A DNA stretch of 64,000 nt from Elysia chlorotica. Its lineage: Eukaryota > Mollusca > Gastropoda > Plakobranchidae. Under the pieces are notes generated by a model. The model ran no database searches, was not told the origin of the DNA, and worked only from the letters and a program-made list of their open reading frames with translations. Each line of letters opens with the position of its first letter. The first letter of the stretch is position 1. Below are positions 35,836-47,814 of this stretch, in pieces. The translations under genes and the position numbers were made by a program. The DNA lies in the NCBI GenBank assembly GCA_003991915.1, contig RQTK01000215.1, forward strand, positions 62,001-126,000, read 5' to 3'.

Positions 35836-36129
35836 AAACATAAATAAAGACCAAGATGTAGAGAATAAGGGGAAAAGAGACAGAGAGAGATGTGGGGAGA
35901 GAACGAGAGACTGTTAGGGACAAAGAAACAAAGTTGATAATTAGGGCTATCATGGGACAATTTCGAAAAATTGCACAGATAAACGTGGTTTGAATTGTAG
36001 CAGACACGCAAATATGCAACCACTAAGATGGAAAAAATGTCTCTTTTTACTTAAAAAAAACCAACAACAATACATGTCTTGTGTTTCGAAAAAAAAACAA
36101 CAAAGCAACTGCTGAGACTGTTTGATAGG

Positions 36130-36300
36130 AATGAGTTAAGTTTTATTGAGGTTCATCGTTAACAAGGCTACATTGTAGACGTGTCTCAAGACTAACGTCT
36201 AACAATTTCACATGCTCCTACTCGGTGACAGTGCGGGAATCCCAGACTTCTGTTTGGGCCGGTCTCATTGTATCTTGGTTAGAACCAGTCAGTGAATGTG
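36130..36300 (-). mobile_element. SINE body and tail, diverged
   Basis: In reverse: CAAACAGAAGTCTGGGATTC, GTTAGACGTTAGTCTTGAG and ACGTCTACAATGTAGCC. Confidence 0.6.
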
Positions 36301-36484
36301 CAACAAGGACAAGACTGTTGTGCTGAATACGACAGACACATAGACTTATGAAAGTACAAGCATGTACTGTGTTGGTGGATTTGTCTGCTGTTATGGCACA
36401 TTCCAGCTACAGTGAGTCATTTAGAGGGATAGGAATGTGGCCTAAACGTCTGTCGTGAGTTATTTCCCGTGATCGTACTTAGTG

Positions 36485-36489
36485 CATAC

Positions 36490-36547
<58 letters not shown>

Positions 36548-36710
36548 AGATGCAAGAAGAGAAATAGATAAAATGAGAGGAAAGCAGTGTGTGATGCAAA
36601 GAGATAGAGAAAGAGAGATAGGGAGGGAAAGAGATAGAGAGACTGAGTCCAAAGGACAATAAAAATATAGAAATAGTGAGATATTGTGTGGAAAGAAGAA
36701 AAGAGAGGGA

Positions 36711-36753
<43 letters not shown>

Positions 36754-36755
36754 AG
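36485..36755. repeat. GA arrays
   Basis: Clean GA at about 36508-36543 and 36716-36750, with a degenerate GA-rich stretch between. Confidence 0.95.
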
Positions 36756-36959
36756 ATATAGACAAAAATCAAACAGACACAGAAACACACAGAAAAAATA
36801 GGAATCAAATAAGGTGTGCTTTGCAGTTTCTTTGACTAAAAATAGTAGGAGAAAGACTATGAAGTCACATTCATTATTTCCCCACATTTTGTTGGCTTCA
36901 AAGGCTGACGATCTATACATTTTAAATTTATATTTCATTTTATCAGCAAACCATTAATT

Positions 36960-37670
36960 TTCATTTGATCAAATGCAAAAAAGTACAAATGTATTATCCT
37001 ATTATCTGGTTTATGCGTTTCTGTACACACTGAGTCCAAAATGTGACTTTGTCCATTTTTTCCTTCGCGTCTTCATTATGAATAATTTTTTATTTTATAA
37101 GTGCATTCTTAGAGTACTAATTCGAAAAGGTACGAAGTGAACGCACGCATGAAGGCCATGTGTATTTTCTTGCCGCTCTTCAATCTCTCTTCCTCTGGTT
37201 ACAATACTTCTTCGTAAACATTTTTATTAGAGTAACATGATTAATTTGCACAAACCAATTTTATAATTCATTTCATACATTTGCGTATTTTGTTTCTTTG
37301 TTTAACAATTCACATTCAAATTAATTTTATTATCATATTCTTGTTTTATCATAATGTGGCACCCTACCCTATTCCCCCCCCCCACACACACACATACACA
37401 CACACAATCACGCAAGTTAGAGATTAGCAAGGTAAATAGAGATATGAAATAATTATTGTACATACAGAAAAGGTAACGCGATAAAAGGCTAATAAGGTGA
37501 TACTGTTCTATTTTTAACTACCAATCACCATCAATAACTAGGCTCTGTAGATCCGTTAGAAAGCGAATTTAACTAAGACCACGATAAATATTAATTTATA
37601 GATACGGATGGGGGATATAAACTTTACTTATAATGCACTGTTTTTCAAGGCAGATACATTTAATCTAAAA
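36960..37670. other. AT-rich, no recognised feature
   Basis: No gene or repeat family recognised, apart from a short C run and CA repeat at about 37373-37406. Confidence 0.5.
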
Positions 37671-37679
37671 ACCGTCCAC

Positions 37680-38085
37680 AAATCCTCAAGTATGAGATAC
37701 TCTTATAAAACAAATCGGTCCGAACTATAGGAAAACAATATTGTAGCAGGTTTAACAAAATACCTTAGTCAAGTTCTATTGGCTGACAATAGTAACTGAT
37801 TTAAGACCACAATGAAGCTTTGATTATAACACACCTTAAATAAGGAGAAAAGAATAATTATTGTAGCAGGTTTAACAATAATTCCACATTACTGTAACCC
37901 TATAGTCCATAATCACAGCTGATTTACTGCCAGAATGAAGCTTAGAATACCGCACAGTCGGAATAATGGGAAAACAATACTGAAGCACCTTTAACAAAAA
38001 CTCAACATTGTTCCAGATCTGTATGCTTTTTAATAGCTCATTTACGTCCGGAATGAAGCTTAGAGCGGAATGAAGCTTAGAGGCT
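37680..38085 (+). repeat. ~120-bp tandem repeat, three or more units
   Basis: The blocks ATTGTAGCAGGTTTAACAA, CTGATTTA..CC..AATGAAGC and GGAAAACAATA recur at about 37740, 37860 and 37980. The last unit has a short internal repeat of GGAATGAAGCTTAGAG. Confidence 0.85.
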
Positions 38086-38786
38086 CTCAATATATTGACT
38101 GACACTGTGAAAGTGTAGAATTGGGGTGCTGTTCTTCTCATGTGATACAATATACATCCACTTTTGTGCCATGTAAACAGAGAAAGAGGGACAAGTTCCA
38201 TGCACTCTAATGCTATAAGAACGATAACTTTCTGTTTATCTCAAGTAGCGATAGAACAAGGGAAAAAACAAGAGAGAAAGATGTATACATTAGGGCGTGG
38301 CTGGTACAGCAGTATAGAAACAAACACATACACACATTCAAGTATCACATAGACACACATGTAATACAGAAAAGAAAAAACAACAACTAACAGAGCATTA
38401 GGAGTAGAAAAATAGCCGCAAAAGAGCATAATTATTAACTAGATTGGAAGTGATATGAGGCTAAAAGCAGGCGAGATGAAGACAATCCGTTTTAGAGGAC
38501 CAGTAGAAAGTCTACGAAAGACAGAACTGATATAACTTTTTTAATTAAAAGAGTGACAGGAACATTTAGACAGAACGTAGGAGACTGCGATGGGTAGAAA
38601 TTTAATGATTAAGGATATAGAGAAGGAAAATTAAAGCGAAACAAAACAATTATGGGTGGAATGTGAGAAAACTAGATTTAATCTGTTGAAACGCAAGAAT
38701 TAAGATGCCTCACAGTAATAACCTATATTAGGAAAAATTAAAAAACATATACTGTGTTACCTCAAAATGTTCGGGGGGAAGGATGG

Positions 38787-39035
38787 GACGAACTGTGTCA
38801 AGTGTAGAGTGTTGGTCTCCAGATCGGGAGGTCCGCGGTTTGAATCTCACGATTGGTTGAATATGCTTTTGTCCAATTTCGCCCCCTACTAGTTGGATCG
38901 GTGTTGGTAAATTATGACTGGAGCCCAAGTCTCCCCACCCTGTCTCGTCTGTGGCTGCACATGAAATTGTCACATGTCCACACAAATAGCCTATAGTGCT
39001 GACGTTGGACGCTTAACCAACTCAACTCAACTCTA
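38787..39035 (+). mobile_element. tRNA-derived SINE, head type 2, full length
   Basis: Head GTGTAGAGTGTTGGTCTCC with GGTCCGCGGTTTGAATCTC, body CCCCCTACTAGTTGGATCGG and tail CTATAGTGCTGACGTTGG, ending in CAACTCAACTCAACTC. Confidence 0.88.
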
Positions 39036-39084
39036 TATCTCAAAGGGAATTTTGATCTCATAAAAAATATTGTAACTTGATCAG

Positions 39085-39490
39085 ATGTCTTAAGGTTTTG
39101 TTAAATATGTTATTAAGCTTGCAAAACAACAGCGCTCGCAGTGAGTAGGTTAATGGTAAACGATGCAAACATTCTTCTATTGAGAAAAAAAACAACAAAA
39201 TAAAACGAAAAACAAAACAAAACCAAAAAAAAAAACCCAGCTCCCGCGCAAAGAGAAATAACTCACGTCAAATTAGATCTACAGGAACTTTTAAACGATT
39301 TTTTTTTACAAAGAGTTCTCTCTCTATGTCTTAAGTTAGGTTAAAGAGTAAGCTTGACAAACAATAGAGCTTGCAGTGAGTAATTCTTAATGGTGCAATC
39401 ACTCTTCTTTAGAAAAAACAAAAACATAACACGTGCGGCAAGGAAAACAATTCACAACAAATTAGATCCACGTGAACTTTTAAGCGTTTA
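39085..39490 (+). repeat. Two-copy tandem repeat, ~240-bp period
   Basis: TGTCTTAAG.TT.GTTAAA, GCTTGCA.TGAGTA, ATTCTTC and TCACGTCAAATTAGATC.AC reappear in order in both units, with A-rich insertions in the first. Confidence 0.75.
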
Positions 39491-39499
39491 TGCCTTTCA

Positions 39500-40286
39500 A
39501 CTTAACTAAGTGGTACAACTCTGTGTGAAATCTAAGTCTCTATACATACAATTCCATGAAGCTAAATGCGTTAATAGTGTTGTATATTATTCTATGCCAT
39601 AATAACCCACTACGCTTTTTTCCCCACACCTCCACAAAGATCAAGTTTCACCAGCTGTGTTTCCATTTGCAGCATCCTATATTAAGAGGCTTCCACTTGG
39701 TAAGACATTTTTTAGCCTCGACACGTGCGGAATTGATAGATTATTAGTAAGCTACTATAAACACGACTCTGACGTTAGTTGTCAAGGTCAGAAAATCGAA
39801 AGCAGGTTGGTGTATGTTGAATAATTTTATCCTTTCTCTAAATAGTATTACTAGAAGCTGATTTTTGTTGTTGTAGATTATTTGCTTTAAGTTTTACAAA
39901 AAGGTTGGCTTAACCCCAAACATCAGCACTATATAGGCTTCATTGTGTTTCTAAGAAAGTGAAATGATAATCACTATATTTTCAACAGTTTAATAGTCAC
40001 TAATTCATACTGAATGTATCTGGAATCGAACTGTGTATCTTCCATTTAATTAAATGTAATATAGAATTATAAACACCATTAACATACCGGCGTCAGTAGT
40101 TCATTTTAAATCAAGGAGAAAAACAGGCATCTCTACAACACTGAATACAACATTATTTCTATATAGTTGATGTTTGAACCATGAATTAGGCTAAAGTATT
40201 GCGTTTCAAAGACTTTTCTGACGATGCTGTTGTAAAAGAGTCAATTAAATCGAAATGAACGGGCGTTGAAGTTTTGTGTTGACATC
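39500..40286. other. AT-rich flank with a short SINE tail
   Basis: Only a ~50-bp reverse SINE tail (39900-39950) is recognised. Confidence 0.5.
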
Positions 40287-40563
40287 GAGGCCTCCTTTAG
40301 AACAGGTCAGATCACCGAAATGATTGGAGTGAACACATTTTAGCCTAACAAGTGTAACAGTGATGTATCTCTCATAAATCATTACCAGATTTAATTCAGA
40401 TTGCTACTTAAAGAGTAATTTTTATTCAGCCTACTCAGCCTACATTGCAATAATGAAATATGATCTAACGATTTATATTTTTAAATGGTATAATTCACTT
40501 GGACTCTAACCTCAAATATATGTCTCCTTCGGTGACTTTGCCTTCTATTTTTTTGGAAGCCTC
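40287..40563. mobile_element. MITE family A, copy 3 (~277 bp)
   Basis: Left end GAGGCCTCCTTTAG with CAGATCACCGAA; right end TTCGGTGACTTTGCCTTC with GGAAGCCTC. Interior block TTATTCAGCCTACTCAGCC is shared with copy 2. Confidence 0.75.
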
Positions 40564-40684
40564 GGTTGAGATTGAAGCCCAAAGAATAAGGCCTGGGGCA
40601 CAATGTACGAGGTACTTGACATCAGCCGAACTTCTCTCTGACATTAAAAGGTTACAGTGACACCAGGTGCCATAGATGTAGCGC

Positions 40685-40960
40685 GAGGCTTCCAAAAATA
40701 GAAGTCAAAGTCACCGAAGTAGACAAAAAGTTCCATTAAGAGTCCAATTGAATCATGCCAATAAACTAGTATAAACAGTTGGATCATTTCACATTAATAT
40801 AGTGCAGGCTGAGTGGGTTGAACAAAGGCGTATGTCCAAGTTTCAATCTGAACTTATTAGTATAATGATTAATTAGAGGTAGATCACTGTTACCCTTATT
40901 ACGATAAAACGTTTTCACACCGATCATCTCGATGACTTTGCCTGCTCTTATGGAGGCCTC
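40685..40960. mobile_element. MITE family A, copy 4 (~276 bp), opposite orientation
   Basis: Left end GAGGCTTCC with AAAGTCACCGAAG; right end CTCGATGACTTTGCCTGC with GGAGGCCTC. The interior is inverted relative to copy 3 (GGCTGAGTGGGTTGAAC). Confidence 0.75.
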
Positions 40961-40972
40961 GATTTAGCGGGA

Positions 40973-41167
40973 CGGTTCACAAAAAGATCTAAGAGCCTTA
41001 CAGTGCTTTTGATACGGGAGCTGAGTATTGAGTGTTGTGTTGATTTAACTTCCAACATCAGCACTATAATTATAGGCTTTATTTGTGGACGCATGCTTAC
41101 TATTCCTGTTCATGTATTGAAATTAAGGCGTTTGAACGATGTTCAGACTGAGATTTTACTACGGTTT
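40973..41167 (-). repeat. Dispersed repeat C, copy 5, split by a SINE tail
   Basis: GGTTCACAAAAAGATC and GTGCTTTTGATACGGGAGC come before 41025, and TTGAAATTAAGGCGTTTGAA comes after 41095. A short SINE tail sits between. Confidence 0.65.
41025..41095 (-). mobile_element. SINE tail, nested in repeat C
   Basis: In reverse: GTCCACAAATAAAGCC, TATAGTGCTGATGTTGGAA and GTTAAATCAACAC. Confidence 0.65.
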
Positions 41168-41227
41168 AAAGAAGACTTTTAACTTTCTGGCCAGGTGACA
41201 CCAAACCCTGGCGTGACCTCTAGAGAT

Positions 41228-41284
41228 GAGATATATATATATATACATATATATATATATTTATATTTATATATATATATATCA
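41228..41284. repeat. (AT)n tract
   Basis: ATAT runs with a few ACAT and TTAT interruptions; self-complementary. Confidence 0.95.
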
Positions 41285-41513
41285 GATTTTTCTCTCCCTT
41301 GAAAGTGGTTTAAGGTTGCTTCGGTTACTTGGTAGTTTTCCAGCAACGAGGTTATAATCGTCGCAATCGAATAGATTGAAAGCATTTTTTAAGTTCATGA
41401 AATATTAAATTGGAAAACAGGATAAAATGTCACTCGGTTTATGTTTACAGATTATTTTGTATTTTTTATATCTGTCATATTTTGTTAAACAAGAAATTAA
41501 AAATTATAATTTA

Positions 41514-41515
41514 AT

Positions 41516-41586
<71 letters not shown>

Positions 41587-41588
41587 CC
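41514..41588. repeat. (CAA)n microsatellite
   Basis: About 24 uninterrupted CAA units. Confidence 0.97.
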
Positions 41589-41599
41589 AGAGCCTCGAA

Positions 41600-42380
41600 A
41601 TTTTTGGGGGAAGAAAGTGAGGCACTCTCCTTATTTACCGTGTGATGAACACAAGAGAGATCGTAATTTGAAAGAATCAAATTGGTGCAATGGAATAAGT
41701 CATATCAGTCTGCCCCTTTTACGCTCAAAATTTGACATAAATAGTAACTTTATTTTAAGGCTGCCATTAATTGGAGTAGTATTCCAAATAACTTCACAGC
41801 TTATCCTTAATGTTTAATAATTATATCGAATTACATTCAGAGAGACTAGAAAATACTGATTAACATTGCATATTTTGTCGAAATATTTATCTTTTTCATT
41901 TACTCAGACGCACTTTAAAAATCCCATACGGACCAGGTTAAACAGCTATAATTAGACACCATCTATGTGCTTCCGTTCGCCACTATTCCGAATAACAGGT
42001 CCGCCGCGGAACTGTAGTTCGTAATACTATTCCGAATAATCACTTCGTATTTTTAAATCCGACTTTATGTACAGCGTAACAGTAACTGTTACTTTGTATT
42101 TTTATTAATCAAGTTCGAGAGCTGAGTCTGCCCAAACATCTAATAGAGCCCACGCAGCGATGAAACGATGTTAACAGCAAGTCGGTGCAGGGAGGCAACC
42201 TTACAGCGCCTGATACGAAAACAAGATAAGCTAGGAAAACAAACTTTAGTAATCAACATACCCAGTATGGGGGAAACAGGTGGGTATGTGGACTTGTTAT
42301 TTTAAGCTGTGTGTTTATGCAGTTTGGTGTGAATTTACGGGGGCATTGCTTAGAACTAGTAAGAAACTCTTAATATAAAT
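41600..42380. other. Flank without recognised features
   Basis: AT-rich. TATTCCGAATAA occurs twice near 41986 and 42031, too short to classify. No gene seen. Confidence 0.45.
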
Positions 42381-42384
42381 ATTG

Positions 42385-42602
42385 TTATCTCTCTTTCTCT
42401 TTCCATTTCTCTCCCCCTTTCTTCTTCCTCCCTCCCTCCCTCTCTCTCTCTATCTCTCTCTCTCTCTCTCTCTCTTTTATTGTTATGTCACACTTATGTT
42501 GTCTCACTAACGTTGTCTCTGTTAACTTGATAGTCTGCCTGTCTGTCTGTGAGTGTCTTACTGTCTGCCTATCTGTCTGTCTGTCTGCCTGTCTATCTGT
42601 CG

Positions 42603-42635
<33 letters not shown>

Positions 42636-42687
42636 CCTCATGAATGTGAGTTTTCTGCTGTCTCTGTTTCAGTCTCCCCATCTGCAC

Positions 42688-42744
<57 letters not shown>

Positions 42745-42750
42745 GTCTCT
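42385..42750. repeat. CT array, TGTC array, CT array
   Basis: Clean CT at about 42440-42475, TGTC tetranucleotide at about 42532-42638 and CT at about 42690-42750. Confidence 0.95.
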
Positions 42751-43028
42751 CTCTGTCTTCACCTCCTCCCTTGCTCCTTATCTGATTTAATAATTTGTCT
42801 ATCATCATCGCTCTCTCCACCCCCATCCTCTCTCTCTTTTACAAAGCATAACTAAAACCGTATGCATGTTATAAAAACTGAAGGCATGCATATCTCGTTT
42901 CTTTCATTATTTTATCTTTGTAGTAAAAATTGTATTATGTATACCATGTTTTTGTTTTTACAGTTTTTTGTTTCGTTTTGCAGAATGTTACATTTTAAGC
43001 AGAGTTATCTCTTAATTATCTGCCATTC

Positions 43029-43285
43029 TTCGCAGTAGCCCTGGGGTAGAAAACCAGCTTTCGACGCAAAAGGTCCGTGGTTCCAGCCTAGCGACTTCGC
43101 CCCCTACTGGTTGGGTCGTTGTCAGTTTAATTTGATCAGGTGGGACAAGAGTATGGTATGGTATCCCCGCCCTGTCTCGTGTGTGGCAGCACATATAATT
43201 GTCAGACGTTAGTCTTGGGATCCGTTCACAATATAGCCTATATAGTGCTGACATTTGACTTTAAACCAACCCAACTCAACTCTCT
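43029..43285 (+). mobile_element. tRNA-derived SINE, head type 1, full length
   Basis: Head CCCTGGGGTAGAAAACCAGC with GGTCCGTGGTTCCAGCC, body CCCCCTACTGGTTGGGTCG and GTCTCGTGTGTGGCAGCAC, and tail AGCCTATATAGTGCTGAC, ending in ACCCAACTCAACTC. Confidence 0.9.
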
Positions 43286-43779
43286 GATATTTACTTCACT
43301 TAGGTACTTCTATTTCTTATGTGCACCACAAGTATATATGGACCCCTCCCCCCTCCCTCACCTTTTTCATGCTAACAGATACCCTATCTATCAGCCTATG
43401 CCAAAACTGCAAAGGTGAAAACGCTTTCATTCTACTATTTTCGCTATCTACTTTCTTCTGCGACTTTTACCATTCGTAATTTCAGTATTAAATAACGTAA
43501 AATTCTTAGACGTAATTCGGACTCGTCCTCGACATATTCAAGGTGAAGACTTTGAACATAACGAATCCAATTTAACTCAACTCAACTCAACTCTGTCTCA
43601 CACTTCTGTGCTAATTCCACGGTTATCCAACTGATGTGGGCAGTCTTGGGGTCATGGGGTTGGAATGAGGGGCAGGTGGTTTACAGTCATAACAAACATG
43701 GCGTATCAAGTTTCATTTAGATAGGTTAGCAGAGAATGTGATGGGTGTGCCTTTACTTTTTTCTAAAATATTATAATAA

Positions 43780-43784
43780 TTTGC

Positions 43785-43825
<41 letters not shown>

Positions 43826-43827
43826 GC

Positions 43828-43897
<70 letters not shown>

Positions 43898-43920
43898 GGT
43901 ATTGGTGGTGGTGGCGGTGG
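43780..43920. repeat. (TTG)n(TGG)n compound microsatellite
   Basis: About 27 TTG units pass directly into about 15 TGG-like units. Confidence 0.97.
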
Positions 43921-44039
43921 TTATCTTCGTTTTACTTAGAATGCGACGCAAAGATATTGAAGGTTCAGAAGAAATTTCTAGTGGTAACTATTTTATACTC
44001 TTATCTGGAAGAAAACGGAAATGACTGAGGGCTTTATTA

Positions 44040-44051
44040 ATTGATAGATAT

Positions 44052-44114
<63 letters not shown>
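44040..44114. repeat. (GATA)n array running into a gap
   Basis: About 17 GATA units up to the first N. True array length is unknown. Confidence 0.95.
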
Positions 44115-44490
44115 NNNNNNNNNNNNNNNNNNNNNNNNNNNNNNNNNNNNNNNNNNNNNNNNNNNNNNNNNNNNNNNNNNNNNNNNNNNNNNNNNNNNNN
44201 NNNNNNNNNNNNNNNNNNNNNNNNNNNNNNNNNNNNNNNNNNNNNNNNNNNNNNNNNNNNNNNNNNNNNNNNNNNNNNNNNNNNNNNNNNNNNNNNNNNN
44301 NNNNNNNNNNNNNNNNNNNNNNNNNNNNNNNNNNNNNNNNNNNNNNNNNNNNNNNNNNNNNNNNNNNNNNNNNNNNNNNNNNNNNNNNNNNNNNNNNNNN
44401 NNNNNNNNNNNNNNNNNNNNNNNNNNNNNNNNNNNNNNNNNNNNNNNNNNNNNNNNNNNNNNNNNNNNNNNNNNNNNNNNNNNNNNNNNN
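44115..44490. other. Assembly gap (376 N)
   Basis: It starts inside a GATA array and ends just before a poly-C run (44500-44520). Confidence 1.
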
Positions 44491-44699
44491 ACATCACACC
44501 CCCCCCCCCCCCCCCCCCCCATTATTTCCTGACATTATTATTAAAGGACAAAAACTCCGACCCGGATTTTTCCGACACTCAACTGAAGTGAGAGCCTACC
44601 TTACAATAATGCGCACCTCAGCAGTTAAGATCTTATAAAGACCACGATCTCGGAAGTTGTTCTACATAATTGTGTCTTTCTTGTATCTAAACCGAGGAT

Positions 44700-45600
44700 A
44701 CCAGATTCAGATAGCCTCTATCTACACTAAATAAAGCTTGTTTCGGACAGTGCATTAAATGATTTAAGTCTATAATGGGCTAACACAAACAGGGCAAGCA
44801 TTCTTGAAGCTAAACTATGTCCAAAAAACAACAACAACAGCAACAGCAGTGTATCTACACTAGACCAAGCTTGTTTCGAGCAGTCTGTGTGGAATAACAC
44901 AAACACACCTTTTGGTAAACCGTCTCCGTAAAAAGAAATACCTTGTATCTATACTAGATGAATCTTGTTTCGAACAGTGTATTAGGTCTATGGCGGGATA
45001 TAACATAAACACAACTAACATTTGTGAACCTAAACAATTTCCGGAAAAAAGTACCTTGTACATAATTATGCTAGATCAAACTAGTTTGGACAGTGTATTA
45101 ACTCTTTGAAGATATAAGACACACATGGCAAATATCCTTGAACCTAAACAGTGTCCTGAAAAAATAATACCTTTTATCGAAACTAAATCTACCTTGTTTT
45201 GGACAGTGTTATGAAGTCTATGACGGTATATAACATAAACACAACTTGCATTCTTGAACCTAAGCAATTTCCGGGAAAAGTACATATATATACTAGATCA
45301 AGCTTGTTTGGAACAGTGTTTTAACTCTTTGACGTGATAAAACACATAGGGCAAACATTATTGGACGTAAACCATCTCCGGAAAAAGTACATAGTAACAG
45401 TATATAATAAATCAAGCTTGTTTACGGGATATAACAAAAACAAAAATAACATTCTTGAACCTAAGCATTCTCCGGAAAAAAATACCGTGTAGATACAAGA
45501 CCAAGCTTGTTTTGGACATTATTTTAACTCTCTGACGATAACACAAACAGAGCAAACAATCTCCAACCTAAACATTTCCTGGAAAATGTCTTGTTTATAT
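44700..45600 (+). repeat. ~110-bp minisatellite, about eight units
   Basis: Each unit contains versions of CTAGATCAAGCTTGTTT, GGACAGTGTATTAA, ATAACACAAACA, CATTCTTGAACCTAAAC and TTCCGGAAAAA.TACC. Units start near 44725, 44862, 44955, 45070, 45180, 45292, 45408 and 45498. They are moderately diverged. Confidence 0.88.
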
Positions 45601-45826
45601 ATCCGCCCACACTGTTTGTTGAAACCATAAGTTGATGGTGCAAACACAAAGCTGTCCAGATCTAGAATAACGTGTGCCAACCAATTTATTTTCAACAAAT
45701 TTATAGTAATTTAGCTTAAATTAAAGAAGGATACCTTAAAAAGTTATTTAATCATGATGTTGCTAAACCTTACATAAACTAACTGATTACAACTACTTAC
45801 AATTTCAAGAAATAATTATACGGTAC

Positions 45827-46159
45827 TTATTAAAAAGAAGAAGAGATGGAAATGAATACCTTAAATTTTGTAGTGGTAACAACGGCTTTTAAATTGTATG
45901 GAGATGTTTAATTTAAAGCATCACCTTGTATAGGGGACGAACTAGTACAGTTTTTAGAACCTTGCACTCTTAATCAAGAGGTCCCAAGTTCGAAACCCAC
46001 GATCGGACACATTTTTATTTGTGTTAGGAAACTACCGTTATAATCACACCTGACTACATGTTTAGGCAATATCGCCCCCATGAATGATAAAATATCTCGC
46101 CAAGTTACACTCTCTGATTACTGGGTTATGGACAGAGGGATAATAACCAACGGTACTGT
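45827..46159 (+). repeat. 333-bp direct repeat, copy 1
   Basis: Apparently identical to 46223-46555. It contains a type 2 SINE-like head (AGAGGTCCCAAGTTCGAAAC with CCCACGATCGG). Confidence 0.95.
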
Positions 46160-46214
<55 letters not shown>

Positions 46215-46222
46215 AATGATGA
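46160..46222. repeat. (GAT)n spacer
   Basis: About 18 GAT units, then TAATGATGATTA, between two identical direct repeats. Confidence 0.95.
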
Positions 46223-46555
46223 TTATTAAAAAGAAGAAGAGATGGAAATGAATACCTTAAATTTTGTAGTGGTAACAACGGCTTTTAAATTGTATGGAGA
46301 TGTTTAATTTAAAGCATCACCTTGTATAGGGGACGAACTAGTACAGTTTTTAGAACCTTGCACTCTTAATCAAGAGGTCCCAAGTTCGAAACCCACGATC
46401 GGACACATTTTTATTTGTGTTAGGAAACTACCGTTATAATCACACCTGACTACATGTTTAGGCAATATCGCCCCCATGAATGATAAAATATCTCGCCAAG
46501 TTACACTCTCTGATTACTGGGTTATGGACAGAGGGATAATAACCAACGGTACTGT
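46223..46555 (+). repeat. 333-bp direct repeat, copy 2
   Basis: Offset is 396 bp from copy 1 throughout. No mismatch was found by eye. Confidence 0.95.
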
Positions 46556-46874
46556 GCAAGTATCCGCGCCTTGGTTGGATACCGCGCCCATAAACAGCGT
46601 GTCTGGCGCCGAGCTTGTGTTTACTTTGGCCAGATGAAGCCAAGGTCTTGGTGAGTACGGTACAGTCATGTACCGCTCATTGACCTAACACTAATAGGAT
46701 AGCCATGATACCGCTAGACCGCATCCGGGCTACTGTTCTGGCTCGCCAAGGCCGTCAGAGATTCTCCGCCTTGAGGGGGAGTCTTATTTTGAAAAATATT
46801 TATACGTGTAGATATGCTTGTTTAACGAGTCTTCCTTCAGAATAGATCTATTTTCAGTATTAGTCTTGACTTTG

Positions 46875-47010
46875 AGTTTAGTGTTAACTTCCAACATAAG
46901 CACTATTATACGCTATATTGTGTACTTGCTGCCACACGAAGAGAGTGCGAAATACATGGACTCATGTCTCAACCAGACACATTACACTACCACAGCTCCA
47001 ATTAACAAGT
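46875..47010 (-). mobile_element. SINE body and tail, diverged
   Basis: In reverse: TGTCTGGTTGAGACATGAGT, TCGTGTGGCAGCAAGTAC and AGTGCTTATGTTGGAAG. A GATGAT run follows. Confidence 0.6.
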
Positions 47011-47059
47011 GGGATGATGATGATGATGATGATGACCAGCGGCCATTCTGTAATATTTA

Positions 47060-47800
47060 ACGTAAACAACTTTTGTGATCTAAAATACGATCATTAGCAG
47101 CATTGAAGATAGATTGGTGGTTTTGTTGATGAATAAAACAGGTTTAAAAAAATACATTTTATCTTAAAAACTGTTAAGAATAACTTATGTCCTGATTGGT
47201 GTAGGACATGAAGATAATACATGTATTTGTAAAAGCAGGAGTTTTCGGTACGACCGAATAAAACACGTTTTAGATAAATAAGGATAGCATTAATCAAGTA
47301 AAAACATTTCATCTTATTTCTCAACCTATTACTAACAGCTTTGCTACCTCTTGAATTTTTTAGCTTTTTTTCCACATTGGTAGACGTAGGCTTCTTAATG
47401 AAAATGGCTAAGAATGATTAAAAAACTTGTAGATGCAGCGGCACCAAATCCCCTTGCCACTTAAAGCGAGCGTGGTAATACCACTAGATCACTACGCTTC
47501 TAGCTATTTTATATTGCTTCGTTACAGTAATGTAATAATATTTTGACACCTTTCCTCACATTTTCAGGATAAAGCTCACTTTAATGTAGACATGTCAGTG
47601 CTTTATTATGAATGGAAAAAATTGTGTTGAAGGATGGATCAAAAAGATGATAAAGAGACAACAAAGATGAAGTGGGAATTTTTAGCTGATATCCAAGGCC
47701 TCCGCTAAACACCATAACGAAAATAACTTCATGTTTTCAAGATAATGTTTGTAGAACTATCAGTATATTAATACATTCTGTTGAAGGTTAGAACTAATTA
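47060..47800. other. AT-rich, no recognised feature
   Basis: No gene or repeat family recognised. Confidence 0.5.
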
Positions 47801-47814
47801 CCGGATGCCGTGGG

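Noticed and set aside
40495..40695. - strand frame across a palindrome
   Set aside because: It spans the right end of one MITE and the left end of another; the open frame is accidental.
46556..46790. GC-richer patch as a possible exon
   Set aside because: Stops in all frames over short distance and no splice-compatible borders.
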